Below, piece after piece: positions 48,092 to 59,110 of a stretch of 64,000 nt of DNA. The position numbers and the translations under genes were made by a program. Every line of letters starts with the position of its first letter. Positions within the stretch are counted from its first letter, which is position 1. Source of the stretch: Myrica gale (taxonomy: Eukaryota; Streptophyta; Magnoliopsida; Fagales; Myricaceae). The notes under the pieces were generated by a model. That model was not told the DNA's origin and made no database searches. It saw nothing but the letters and a program-made list of their open reading frames with translations. The stretch lies in assembly GCA_963930655.1 (NCBI GenBank), contig OZ005617.1, positions 932,501 to 996,500 on the forward strand, in the 5' to 3' direction.

Positions 48092-49994
48092 CAGTGGCGG
48101 ACGGAGGGTTTGATTTTTTTTTATATAACTAATATTTCTCTTGGGGTTTCCAATTTTATGCAAAACAGATTTTCCCAATTTTATTAAATGGGGTTTTAGA
48201 AAGCTTGTGTTAATGGAGCTGGGAACAAGATTGTTGATCCTGTTGTCTTGGTAATTATCTGCCTAATTGTACTGATCAGCTCGTGTGAACTAGGAGTTGT
48301 ATGAACTAGAAACTCCTGGAGCTGTTGAAATTGAATCAATTCATTATTATTTTCCTTTGTTTTCGAGGCAGGTTCCCTTGAAATAAAATCTCACTTTAAT
48401 GTTAACTCTCTCTCATTTAAGTTTATATACACACAATATATGAATACGTGGTGGTTTTAGATTAAGGTTTTCTGTGCTTCTAAGATCTTGATGTTGCTTT
48501 TTATTATGATATTATTTGTAGACTGAAAAGTATGCTTGAGGTAATTGAAATTTTTAAGAGGATATGTTCAGTCTTTTGATATTTTATTGGATCTGCACTC
48601 TGTACCATCTTGGAGGTCGAATATTTGAACATGTCCTCTCTTTTTGTTCACTTGTTATAAGAAAAGTAAATATCAAAGCTTGAGTGTTCTTCCTTCCAAT
48701 AACAAGATAGACGACAAGTTACAGAAGCAAAGCAGCTCTACCCTAAGATTTGTACATATTTAACATTAATAATACAAACTAATTGTTGCATCTTTTAGAT
48801 AACTTTGCCTACCAACATAAAACACCATTATTACTAGGGGTGAAAACCGACCCCTCGACGTGGCTTTCACCCTCTACCGGCAACCCAACCGAGGGGCTCG
48901 GTTGCTGAAAAACCATGGCCGACGACCGCGCCGATGGATCTCTAGACCGACGGCAATCGACTTCGGTCGGTGTTCGGTCGGCCCGAGAGAGAGACGACGA
49001 CGACGGGCCGTGAGAGAGATTGAGAAAGAGAGGGGGCGTGAGAGAGAGAGAGAGAGAGAGAGGGGATATACGGAAGATTCAACCATGTAACTTATAATGA
49101 ACTTCCATGCAATTGTTGATGGAAAGAGACATAGGAGAAGGCAACACATCATGTAACGACTTCAAAAAAAAATGAGAGCTCAATATAATAATAAAAGCCA
49201 ACACAAGCAGTAGTACACTAGAAATAATAACACCAGATCAGTTTACCTGGACTTGGGGAATGATTCAGCCATGGAAGACAGCCTGAGAGAAGTGATGGGC
49301 AGAAGCTGCAAGTCCCAATCCTTCTCGCTTGACGGAAATGTATTCAAAAACTTCAAATATGACTCATAGCTCGCAGCGGCACTTATCAGCCACACTTATA
49401 GTATTTAGCCCTGCATATTACAGTAACAGCTTGCCCCTAACGAAGTGCGGCGGCTAGGTTTTCAAAGAGGCTGAGAGAGACTGTGAAGGAGGAGCGAGGT
49501 TCGAAGAAAAAAAACAAGGGAGACTGAAGGAGGAGGTGGGGCTTTAGGGAAAACACTTAACAGGGGGAGGGGAAGGGACGACGATGTCGTCTCTGACTCT
49601 CAGTTAATATTTTAAAAAATGAAATGCAAGTGAACTGGGTCGGTTCGGTGCGGTTCGGCCTATTGGGTACTCAGAACCGTGGGCCGAACCGACCCAGTTG
49701 GTTCTGAAAAATTTAGGACCGACAGCCGAACCGGGTCGGACCCAAACTGGCCGGCCCAATCGATTCGGGCCGGTTTGTGTCGGCCCAGTCGGTTTCGGCC
49801 CCAAAATGCATACCCCTAATTATTACTCATGAAGGAAGAGGCATAATATATTTCAATATAATATTTTTTAATGTTTTATTCTTTAATTTTTAATATTTTA
49901 ACTGTAAAACATTTTTTTGTATTACATAGTAAAAAAATTTCGTCATTTTTCCTTAAGAGTTGCCCCTTCATATCTGTTCATGGTTCCGCCACGG
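48092..49994. mobile_element. hAT-type element with 8-bp TSD, non-autonomous
   Basis: Ends are CAGTGGCGGA... and ...TCCGCCACGG, inverted with one mismatch in ten. Flanks are CACATATC at 48084-48091 and CACATATC at 49995-50002, a perfect 8-bp target duplication as expected for hAT. The matching place in the other block (about 60490-60498) has a single CACATATC, the empty site. There is no transposase frame. A second hAT element is nested inside at 48835-49818, so the host element itself is about 0.9 kb. Confidence 0.82.
48835..49818. mobile_element. Nested hAT MITE-like element with 8-bp TSD
   Basis: Starts TAGGGGTGAAAACC and ends GCATACCCCTA, the TAGGGGT-type hAT terminus. It is flanked by ATTATTAC at 48827-48834 and ATTATTAC at 49819-49826, a perfect 8-bp duplication. 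Inner parts are rich in CGGTTCGG/CCGAACCG motifs near the right end and hold a GA microsatellite at about 49037-49063. No transposase frame. It is 984 bp and inserted into the older element at 48092-49994. Confidence 0.85.
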
Positions 49995-50384
49995 CACATA
50001 TCCATAAGATAATTAAGTAGACTGAAAAGTTGACAAGTTCTTCGCTGAGTGGTGAACGAAAGAATTTATCATCTTTAATTTCTAATGAATTTATGACCTC
50101 ATTTTCTTAGACATATATATATATTCTCATAAAATAGCGAAGAAACAGATTAAAACCACAGTATCCTTTTAAATACTTGGAGAACATTCGGAGAAACCAA
50201 TGCAATAATATCATTTCTTATCATTAAGAAACGACATCGCTCAAAAAGTAACAGCTTTAGTACCAGCTGGTACACGTCACAACTATAAGGGGAGAGAAAA
50301 TGACCATATATTAATGTCAATCTCGAGCACCTTTTTCATTAATGGAGGCTATTAACTCGATGGCAGATTATTATTAGATTTTTT

Positions 50385-50515
50385 CACTACCAAAAAATCG
50401 ACCTTTATCAGCTGTTAGAAACAATTGTTAAATGTCAAAAAAATCGCTGTTAAAGATTTAGAGCGACTTTTACAGATGATCGCGACCGTCCCTGTATGAC
50501 CATCGCTATAGACAA
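50385..50515. mobile_element. Possible CACTA terminus fragment
   Basis: CACTACCAAAAAATCG at 50385 looks like a CACTA left end, followed by short repeated motifs (ATCGCTGTTAAAG, GACTTTTACAG). No right end was found. It separates block DNA from the HIPP 5' relic. Confidence 0.35.
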
Positions 50516-50713
50516 AAAGTGAACTCCACATTCCATTAAGAGACAGATCACGTTGTCTTGCATGATGCATGATAAATACAACTTACAAGTACTAAAGCCC
50601 TTGAGGAAAATCATTACTGCAATGAAACAAATAGATTTAGGGGCTAATTACCTTCATATTGCTAATGCTTGACAGAAGCTAAGGTTTCCAAGAGGTAGGG
50701 TGGAGGGATTACA
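50516..50713 (-). pseudogene. HIPP relic: upstream region and Met-Lys exon only
   Basis: Matches 54830-55020 upstream of H5, including CTTCAT (minus-strand ATGAAG, 50651-50656) with its splice donor. Exons 2 and 3 are absent. The upstream DNA continues at 52624 after a 1.9-kb hAT-like insertion. It is the 5' stub of a lost minus-strand HIPP gene. Confidence 0.72.
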
Positions 50714-52615
50714 TAAGGGTGAGCACCGGAATGATCCATTTCAGTTCCAGTTCCCACAGGAACCAACGTTTTAATTCCTGAAACAGAATCTGCAGATTTC
50801 GGTTCCATTCGAGGGAGAGTGAAAGAGAGATTTTCGGGGACGAGGGAGAGGAACCAATCGACACCGTGTTCTCCATATAGGGCTTCCAACTCCAAGAGTA
50901 GAGTCACCTCTCTCTGAAACTTCAACCACCATCTCAGTTTTAGAGACTCAACCATGCCAAAAATCCTCATTGCAAAACTCAACAGGAAAAACCAAGAACA
51001 AGAAAATAAAAAACACCATGCCAAAAACCCTCACTACAAATCTCAGCAAGAAAAACCAAGGACAAGAAAATAAAAAAACACCCTCAAATCCTGATCTTGT
51101 ATTGGATCTAAGCCTCTCTTGCATGAGTTCTAATCATGGCTCCAACCCAGAACTCAATCTCATCGATTCTTTTGATGTAAACTTGTTAAGAACCTCGGGA
51201 GTCAGGGACATGGAAAGGGAGAGGGAGAGAGAGAAAGCGGTAAGGAGGGTGGGTGGGGGGCTGAGACGACAACGGTGGAGGGAGAATGAAAGAGTGAAGT
51301 TCTTTTGTCTTTTCTATATTTTTCTTTGTAGTTCAAATGAAGGAGATCTGACTCCATTCATTCACACTTGAATGAAGGAGTGGAGTCAAACTCCTTCATT
51401 CACGTGTAATCTGGGTCCAGTGGCGGAACCAGGACTCATATGGAGGGGGGGCAAAATCCTAAGGTGAAATAACATCTTAATTTTTTTTAACGTAATGCAA
51501 AAAGTATCTTAATTAAAATATCAAAAATCAAAGACTACAAATATTAAAATACATGTATTGTATTATTTGCTGAAACTGCGAGATGACAATTGAATTTTAC
51601 GATCTGAATTATCTGAAAACATTGCCTGAATAAGGTTTTAGGATACAAATTAATTGAATAAGCCCACCACCTTCAAGCAAATGAAATTTTGAGCAAATTG
51701 CAATATAATCTGAAATATAATCTTATTAGGCTAATCTATAACTAATATGGAATACCATTATTGTAACTAATCTGAAATATATTGAGCAAATTGTAATATA
51801 ATCTGAAAATATATTAGCTGCAATTTAAACAATCTTATTTGGCGTTGATATATTGAGCTGCAATTTTCAATATTTCGGCACAATATATTAGAGTTATTGG
51901 AGTCTAACATTGCTAAAGTAATGTAAGCTATTGTAATCAAAGACTTATAAATAAACCTCTTTGTAATATTTCATACACACATCAGTGAAGACACAAATCT
52001 GCTCAGTTGGGCCTTCCCACAATGGATGTAGATTCATAAACCAAACCATTCAATTCTCATGTCTCACTTCTATCTCCCCTCTCTTAGTCTAAATTGTTTT
52101 TTCTCTCTTTTATTTTTTATTCTTAACACAATATGTGATACAATCAACACATTATGTATACTAAAAAGACATTTTTAGATGAGGATTATAAATTTATAAA
52201 CTCCCTTTGTACTGACTCAACTTGCTAGTTAGTCAAATATTTAAATAAATTCTCAACATGACACCTTTAGCAAAGAGGGAACTAGTAGAGTAAAAACTTG
52301 TAGAGAGCAAAGAGGGCTTGCAGATAGTGTTCCAGAGGGGGGGCGGGCTGGGGTGGGTCAAGGGGCTGGCCTGGCCCTCACGGGAAAAAAACTTGTAAAA
52401 TTAAAAGTAAAAAAAAATATTTACAGAACTAACGCTTGTCATCCCTTCGTTCCGCTTTTGTCTGGGTCTTTTGATCGAGATCATCTCATTTTATCTTTTA
52501 TAAATCAGGACTTAAAAGTCCAGCATTATTTAAAAAAAAATCAGAATTGAAATAGGTTGAAATCAGTACCGGAATCGAAAATTCCGATCTACGCTGGATA
52601 AAATTTTCACCCTTT
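50714..52615. mobile_element. hAT-like element with 8-bp TSD, containing other fragments
   Basis: The left end TAAGGGTGAGCACCGG and right end ...TTTTCACCCTTT are inverted at the tips (AAGGGTGA). Flanks are GGATTACA (50706-50713) and GGATTACG (52616-52623), an 8-bp duplication with one change, and the flanking HIPP upstream DNA resumes exactly after it. Inside at 51418 is a left end of the CAGTGGCGGA family seen at 48092, with no matching right end. An inverted repeat (GACTCCATTCATTCA / TGAATGAAGGAGTGGAGTC) lies at about 51350-51390. No transposase frame. Confidence 0.65.
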
Positions 52616-52623
52616 GGATTACG

Positions 52624-53393
52624 TAAGAACCTCAACGGTTGTGGCACCAGAAGAGAATTGTTGGTAAAGGCAAAATTTTAGTAGCTAAAACCCTAAAGCG
52701 AGGAGAATCCCTGATCGCAGCGACGGTGCTTATGCCACGTCACTAAATACAAATACCAGCATTTAAAGTATTAAGTCGCTAGAGGTCAACTTTTTGCAAC
52801 CACTTAAAACATGACGTCTCAGGTCGGCTTTTTGCAACCATAAACGTTGTAGCACAAAAGTTCATGTAGGTAGAGGTCAGCCTTTTGCCACCATAAACAA
52901 TTAAACATTGTCGGTATACTTTTTGCACCTGTCAAAAATATGGCAGGGTTGACTCCATTTTGTCGCTAAAAGCATTCCTCTAGAGGCAAATTTTTTCCTA
53001 ATCTATCTAAAATGTTGCAATGATAGTTGTTTATCACAATTGGCACAAATATTGAAAAAAATGAATTGCTCATGAGATATATGTTTTGGGGCAAATATCT
53101 CTTAGAATATCAAAATACAAAGAAAAGGGATTTACCCTTTTTAAACAAATACATAATAATCTCCATAAACTAGTTGAACATTACAAACACAAGGAGATTA
53201 AAATAGAACTGATGCCAAACAAATCTAGGTACAGCTGAATTCCAGGAGCCACAACTGTTATTTCGAAAAGCAATCGACATACACAAGACAATAATGATCT
53301 GCATCGATCACACAATGTCAATGCTAGATAAACACAATGCAAAGACACTTATTTCATTAGGCTTTTAGAGTACGTCTGATGAAGTCCATTCCA
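52624..53393. other. Spacer before H5
   Basis: 52624-52660 continues the HIPP upstream relic. 52660-53150 has repeated AACTTTTTGCAACCA / GGTCAGCCTTTTGCCACC motifs of an unidentified transposon. 53160-53393 is the shared 3' flank of minus HIPP copies. Confidence 0.5.
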
Positions 53394-54966
53394 TCACATG
53401 ATCGTGCAAGGTGGTGGGTAGGGATCATAAACCACTTTCCACATTTCAAGCTGAGGGTGGTGACAAGGTGGATTAATTGTCCATACACATTGAGGGGGAT
53501 CTTTCTTTTCGTCTCCATTTTTCTTACCCTTATCTCCAACCTTCTTCTCCTCCTCTTTGGGTTTCGGTTTCACTTCCTCCACGCTCACTAAGAGCACACA
53601 GCCAACCTTCTTCCTCAAAGAGGTGGTCAAGCAAGCTGCATCAACTCCATCTCCAACCACCACCACATGATCTTTGTCCACCCCTTCTAATGCCACCAAC
53701 GAGACACCTACACATAAATATTTGGGTTAATCCCACATCGGTTGTGAAAGGGATTGATGGTCAGTTTATAAGTATGAGGAAAAACCTCACCTCTTAAGCT
53801 AGCTACCTTTTGGAGTTAAAAAAGCTCAAAATTCACCCAACACTGATATCAGAGTCCAAGTTTAGTCTCATATCAGTTGTGAACTAATGATCAATTTATA
53901 TGTGTGAGGAAACCTTCATCTCTTGAAATAGCTTTTGGGCTTGAGAAAGCCCAAAACCACACCCAATACTGAGCGTTTACAAATAAGTCTCGGCCCAATA
54001 GTTCATGAGAGAAACAAAGTGTATCATCTCCAACTGTTAGAGATATAATTCAAATAATAAAATCTTATTCTTCCTATCAGCTTAAGCTTTTGGGATGAGT
54101 GGTAGATTCATATGATATCAAAGCCAAGGTCTCAAGTTCAAGACCTAACTTTGCACTCTACCTCAATTTCAATTAAATATTGCACTGTTGGGCCTCCCAA
54201 TTAAAATGAGAGTTTGGCCCACATGTGAGGGAGAGTGTTAGATATATAATTTAAATAATAAAATCTTCCTCTTCCTCTTCCTATCAGCTTAAGCTTTTGG
54301 GATGAGTGGTAGATTCACACCAACCTAGGTCCGATGTGCGAGGGAGAAATTATCGGAGTTAGTCCCACATCAATTATGGAATGAGTTAATGGTCAATTTA
54401 TAAGTATGAGAAAAGTCTCACCTCTTGAACTAGCTTTTGTATTTTAGAAGACTTAAGACCACCCAATATGATTGAACGCCAAGAGAAAAAAGAATTAAAA
54501 TAGTAAGCAATCAGGAGAAGAATCCACTGCTCCTTGAACATCTAAGCATGAAGCAAACACTCACATGAACAAAGAAAAAGAAAAATGGATATACCATCTG
54601 CTGCAGCAGCTAGCACCAAGGCTTTGGAACTGCATTTTTCGCATGGCACTCGCAACTTGATCATTATCTTTTGCTGCATACCATTAGATCACAGAACACA
54701 CGCATAGTCCATGTCAGCTTAGATTCTTTTCTGCTCTACCGACAATGGTATATATTCGAATTATAATTCCTTGTAACGTTTTTCTAACTGAGCAATTCAA
54801 CTGCTTTTTTTTCCCGTAAGTTGAAAAGTGAACTCCACATCGCATGAAGAGACAGATCACGTAGTCTTGCATGATGCATGATAAATACAACTTACAAGTA
54901 CTGAAGCCCTTGAGGAAAATCATTACTGCAAGGAAACAAATAGATTTAGGGGCTAATTACCTTCAT
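53394..54966 (-). CDS. HIPP copy H5: HMA-domain isoprenylated protein, intact
   Basis: Three exons on the minus strand: 54961-54966 (Met-Lys), 54595-54673 and 53394-53707, in phase, 132 aa. The HMA domain reads QKIMIKLRVPCEKCSSKALVLAA and VALEGVDKDHVVVVGDGVDAACLTTSLRKKVG. A short Lys/Glu linker follows, then PPQCVWTINPPCHHPQLEMWKVVYDPYPPP and the CaaX box CTIM. It differs from H1 and H3 mainly in linker length, and in VDKDH at the HMA loop. Intron 2 is 887 nt because it holds dispersed repeats. It is head-to-head with H6 across about 2.1 kb. Confidence 0.88.
53725..54460. repeat. Dispersed repeats in H5 intron 2
   Basis: Several related segments (CCACATCGGTTGTGAAAGG, GGTCAGTTTATAAGTATGAGG, CTCACCTCTTAAGC). 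A duplicated piece TCTTCCTATCAGCTTAAGCTTTTGGGATGAGTGGTAGATTCA occurs at about 54070 and 54270. The family is the same as in H3 intron 2. They explain the long intron. Confidence 0.55.
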
Positions 54967-57005
54967 ATTCGCGAATGCTTGACAGAAGCTGAGGTTTCCA
55001 AGAGGTAGGGTGGAGGCGTTACATAAGAACCTCAGCGTCTTAAATACCAATTGTAATTCTGACCACCCTTGTCTCACGGCCTGCCCAATATGCACCTCAT
55101 GACTGCCATATAGGCCCCTACGTTGCTGGCGATCCACATTTTGGCGGAGCCTATGCACCATGTGCTTCTGTTTGAGGTGCCACTTTTTTGTCGGCTACTA
55201 CTGTGTTTCTGGACGTAGACCTTACAAGTCAATTATTAACTAGTAAAGTCGATCTACTATATATATATATATATGACCTTACAAGTCAATTATTAACTAG
55301 TAAAGTCGATCTACTATATATATATATATAACGTCACATTGTTTTTTTAGTCATATATATAACGTCACATGTTTGCACTAATTTATCGCGCTAATAATAT
55401 TTGGGCCCTAAGAAAGAATTGTTGTCCCAGCTTAAATAAACAAGAAAGAATAAAACAAATATTTTTAATTTCTCCTCTATAATCGAAACATAATGTTGGC
55501 GTATCGTATACTATATAAGGTTCTTTAATTAGTTGTCTCTCGGTTTTCTCCATAATCCACTCATCCCAACAATAAAAACAAACTAAATTTTACGGGGCTA
55601 AAATATAGATAATAAACATAAGAAAATCATTAAAAAAAATTGCTAAAGGAAACAAATGTTTTTTCTAATGATTTTTGGGGGACGGGCTCCCTAGCTCATT
55701 CTCTGCTTAATTCTTTCACTAATGATCCAATAATCTCACCATTTTTTAATAGTTTCCTTTTTTTTCTTAGATTTGAATTGGAAAAAAAGAAGAAGATTAT
55801 AGGGGCCATGACAGTTGAAGGTGAGCAAGAATATTTTGTATAATCTTGATGTACAATTTTAATACACTGTGTTATATATGTTGGAGGCCTAATTAAAGTT
55901 ATGACTGCCGAAGAATCTTAAGCGGTGTTTATGATTAGGATTGTGCTTTAAGGAAGAAGCTCGCGCTTTGTGTTAGGCTGACTTGACTGAGCTATACTTG
56001 TTTAATTGGTGGTTATATTCTTGTGCCAAAAAAAACATTTTACATGGAAAGAAGCGATGTAGCCCAGTTGGTACTACCCACATTTACTAGTTTTAGGGTA
56101 AGTTGAAATTGCTTACGAAAGTAAAAGCTGACCTTAGGCCTAGTGTATAAGATTAAGAGTGACTGGTAGAGCTTGCTAACATGTTGTGGTGACGGGCTCG
56201 CCTAGTGAAAAGTAATTATGGCTCAAACCGGACATTATTCAGCCAGGTGTGCTCCTATGGTCAAGTTCATGAAACGTTGTTACGCCGATTGCCCATAATG
56301 AGATTTAATCCACTAATCATAAGCGTAATTGTTGTGGTTGAGGGAATTCAAGTATACATTCTGTTTGTCCCTCTTTACTCTATTTTCCTATAACTTTTAA
56401 GTCATTTTCTCTCACTAATTATGAAAATAACCGAAACTTCCATTGTCTTAATAAACTGAGAAACCAGGCCCTAACTAGTGTTTTGGATTAGTAAATTAAC
56501 GGATAAGAATAAGAAATGCACAAAGCTTCAGAGTCGGCAAGAGCAAGAAGTTTAATGCCTAGCTCTTTTGCACCTATTTGGCATATATGTGATATAATAT
56601 AAATATTACTCCGTGAAATTTTATTGCTTTTAATTTATTCTTCGCACCTCTTTAATTCTCCAACATTTTTAAATATGTGATTATATTTGTTTTTTTCTAT
56701 ATATATCATTTGTTTTTTCTATATATATCATTGATGTAACGCCTCTCTCTTGTATATTCCACCTGTTGTGATGTGTAATATATATATCATTGATGTGTAA
56801 AACTTTAGTGTAAAAAGGTATGAACTGGAACAATAATTTAATGGTTGTGTAGAGCATGAAGAATATATGGGGAATCCCAAAATTGAGTCCAAACCAAGTA
56901 GAAATAGGAGCTCAAATCACAAAGCCCGTTTAATGGCCTAAATGGACTTTAGGCCCGTTAATCCTAAACAAGTCCAGATTGTTATAAAACTTTAAGAAAA
57001 AGATT
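54967..57005. other. Divergent spacer between H5 and H6
   Basis: 54967-55998 is the shared upstream DNA of the minus copies, with a direct duplication at about 55215-55330 (GACCTTACAAGTCAATTATTAAC unit, each ending in a TA run). 56000-57000 has no match to the H2/H4 upstream DNA, so the promoter and first exon of the plus copy are missing here. TAGCCCAGTTGG at about 56060 resembles a tRNA A box, but no B box was found. Confidence 0.5.
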
Positions 57006-57578
57006 ATGACTATGCACGTTCAATCATCTCATGGTCTGCAGCAAAAGATAATCATTAAGTTGCAAGTGTCATGCGACAAATGCAGTTCCAAAGCCTTGGC
57101 ATTAGCTGCAGCAGCAGATGGTACGACTCGTAAGCTTAAATGTCCAATGAGTTCATCTCCCGATTTGCTTGGTATTTTGATTCTTCTTCTCTTGGTTTCC
57201 AATGTTATAGGTGTTGTGTCAGTGGCGCTAGAAGGGCAAGACAGAGATCAAGTGGTGATGGTTAGAGATGGAGTTGATGCAGCCTGCTTGACCAGCTCTT
57301 TGAGGAAGAAGGTTGGCTTGTTCATTTAGTAAGCGTGGATGAAGTGAAAGAGAAAGCTGTGAAGAAAGATAAAGAGGGTAAGCAAAATGGTGGAGAAAAA
57401 GGTAAGAATGGAGGAGGAGGTAAGGAGAATGGAGGAGATGCTACGAAAAATGTAGGTGAAAACAAAAATATTCCACCTCCGTGTGCTTGGACAGTACCAC
57501 CTTGTCATCGACCTCAGCTTGAATTCTACAACGTTGAGTATGATCCCTATATATCCACCCAGTTGCGCTGTAATGTGA
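57006..57578 (+). pseudogene. HIPP copy H6: first exon lost and frameshifted; open through intron 2
   Basis: The match to H4 starts inside intron 1 (about 57003), so the Met-Lys exon and promoter are absent. Exon 2 is 57042-57120 (QKIIIKLQVSCDKCSSKALALAA) and exon 3 starts at 57211. A one-base deletion in VGCVHL (about 57317) gives VGLFI and a stop at 57327-57329. The linker, PPPCAWTVPPCHRPQLEFYNVEYDP and CAVM-coding end persist to 57578 in another frame, with further changes. Unusually, intron 2 is 90 nt and open in frame, and an ATG at 57006 is in frame with exon 2. One continuous 107-codon frame therefore spans exon 2, the intron and part of exon 3, adding a hydrophobic run LLGILILLLLVSNVIGVV. 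Confidence 0.8.
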
Positions 57579-58245
57579 TGGAATTGACTTCACGAGATTC
57601 GTAAGTTCTAGAAATCCTTTATTTTTATTTTTATTTTTTTTCTATTCCTGGAAATCCTTTATAATTGGGAACTTGTTGTCAATGAAAACTAGAAACAGCC
57701 CCTTCTATCATGCATTGAAATGTTACTACAGTTGCCAATCAAAGACTGCAGCTTGTTGGATGATTTATGGGCGGATGGGTCTAACTTGTTGGTTGATTTA
57801 TGGGCGTATGGGTTTAACTTGGATCCAAAACTTTGTTTGCGCCCAAGTATTTCAGCTTATGGACCAGTAGTGGATCCAACAAGATACTGGGTGGGTTTGG
57901 GATGAACAATCGGAAGTTTTAGTTGGGCTTGCGTTGCATAATATATCTGAAAGATTGGTCTAACGGGGATTTCGGAGAAGAAATTGCTCAGAAAGTTGGC
58001 TGTGTTTGTATGGGTAAAAAAAAGTTTCTGGTGAATTCTTTTTATTAAAGGTAATGTAAATTTTTTTGGGATTAGTGAAAAGATTTTTAAAATTTGTAAA
58101 AAGATATTGTAATTTGTAAACATGACATAAGGAAGTTAGATTTCAAAAATAACCCAAAAGATTATAATTCTTTTAAAGACGCAGAAAATCTTTTTTAAAA
58201 ATTTTATAAGTGGGAAAACTGCATAAACTAGTACTCTTATTATTA
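57579..58245. other. Block-duplicated DNA after H6
   Basis: Matches 46143-46500. A small tandem duplication (GATTTATGGGCG.ATGGGT.TAACTTG) occurs at about 57760-57825. 57830-58130 is partly specific to this block. No gene. Confidence 0.55.
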
Positions 58246-58254
58246 AAAAAAAAT

Positions 58255-59101
58255 GGGTTAATGACCAAAATAGTCCCTGGGCTTTATGCCCTTTATCGAT
58301 TTGGTCCCTGAGTTTCCAATTTGGTCACATAAGTCCTTATGTTATCATCATTTATCAATTTGGTCCATGGGTTTCCAATTTGGTCACATAAGTCTTTATG
58401 TTATTCTCATTTATCGATTTGGTCTCTGGGTTTCCAATTTGGTCACATAAGTCCTTAGGTTATCCTCATTTATCGATTTGGTCATTCCGTCCAATTTCTA
58501 CTTTGACGTCTCATCAAAATGAGCCACTACCCCCAAATCAATCTGCAAACAGAGAGCAACAAATAGAAAATCCACGACACGATTCAAATCTCAAAGATCA
58601 CCAACGGCTTCAGATTGGATATCTCTTCGCTCCGTGAAAAATAGACGACCAGCATGACTGATTTTTGGTAAAACATGGATCTGGGCTCCCTTCGTCGATC
58701 AAATGGGGGATCTCCCTTGTTCGATTTTTTTTTTCTTTTTTACGAATATGTCAGGTAGACGTGAGTTTTTTTTTAAATAATAAAAAAAACATACACGTGT
58801 CGCGATGTTATTGGTGGTGACGTGGCCCACCGTTAGCTAACTGTGCACGGAGGAGACGGAATTGGATGGAAGGATCAAATCGATAGATGAGGATAACCTA
58901 CGGACTTGTGTGACCAAATTGGAAACACAGGGACCAAATTGATAAATGAGGATAACCTAAGGACTTATGTGACCAAATTGGAAACCCAAGGACCAAATTT
59001 ATAAATGAGGATAACCTAAGGACTTATGTGACCAAATTGGAAACTTAGGGACCAAATCGATAAAAGGCATAAAACCCAGGGACTATTTTTGTCATTAACC
59101 C
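58255..59101. mobile_element. MULE-type non-autonomous element with 9-bp TSD
   Basis: The left end GGGTTAATGACCAAAATAGT is inverted at the right end (...ACTATTTTTGTCATTAACCC). The inverted ends extend inward for well over 200 bp and contain tandem copies of a roughly 60-bp motif (TTTATCGATTTGGTC...CCAATTTGGTCACATAAGTC). Flanks AAAAAAAAT at 58246-58254 and 59102-59110 give a 9-bp target duplication, as for Mutator. 847 bp. The short internal frame at 58398-58637 is mostly terminal repeat and no transposase is present. The second block near 46503-46520 has no insertion. Confidence 0.88.
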
Positions 59102-59110
59102 AAAAAAAAT

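Noticed and set aside
48860-49152. Arg-rich frames with a GA-repeat tail
   Set aside because: Within the nested hAT element and driven by a GA microsatellite and CCG/CGG motifs.
56040-56200. SINE-like head with a tRNA A-box-like TAGCCCAGTTGG
   Set aside because: No B box at the right distance, no tail and no target duplication.
31327-57578. An NLR resistance gene with integrated HMA domain linked to the cluster
   Set aside because: No NB-ARC motifs (GxGKT, GLPL, MHD) or leucine-rich repeats were found in the window.
58398-58637. 79-codon open frame in the MULE element
   Set aside because: Mostly made of the tandem terminal motif; no transposase or known domain.
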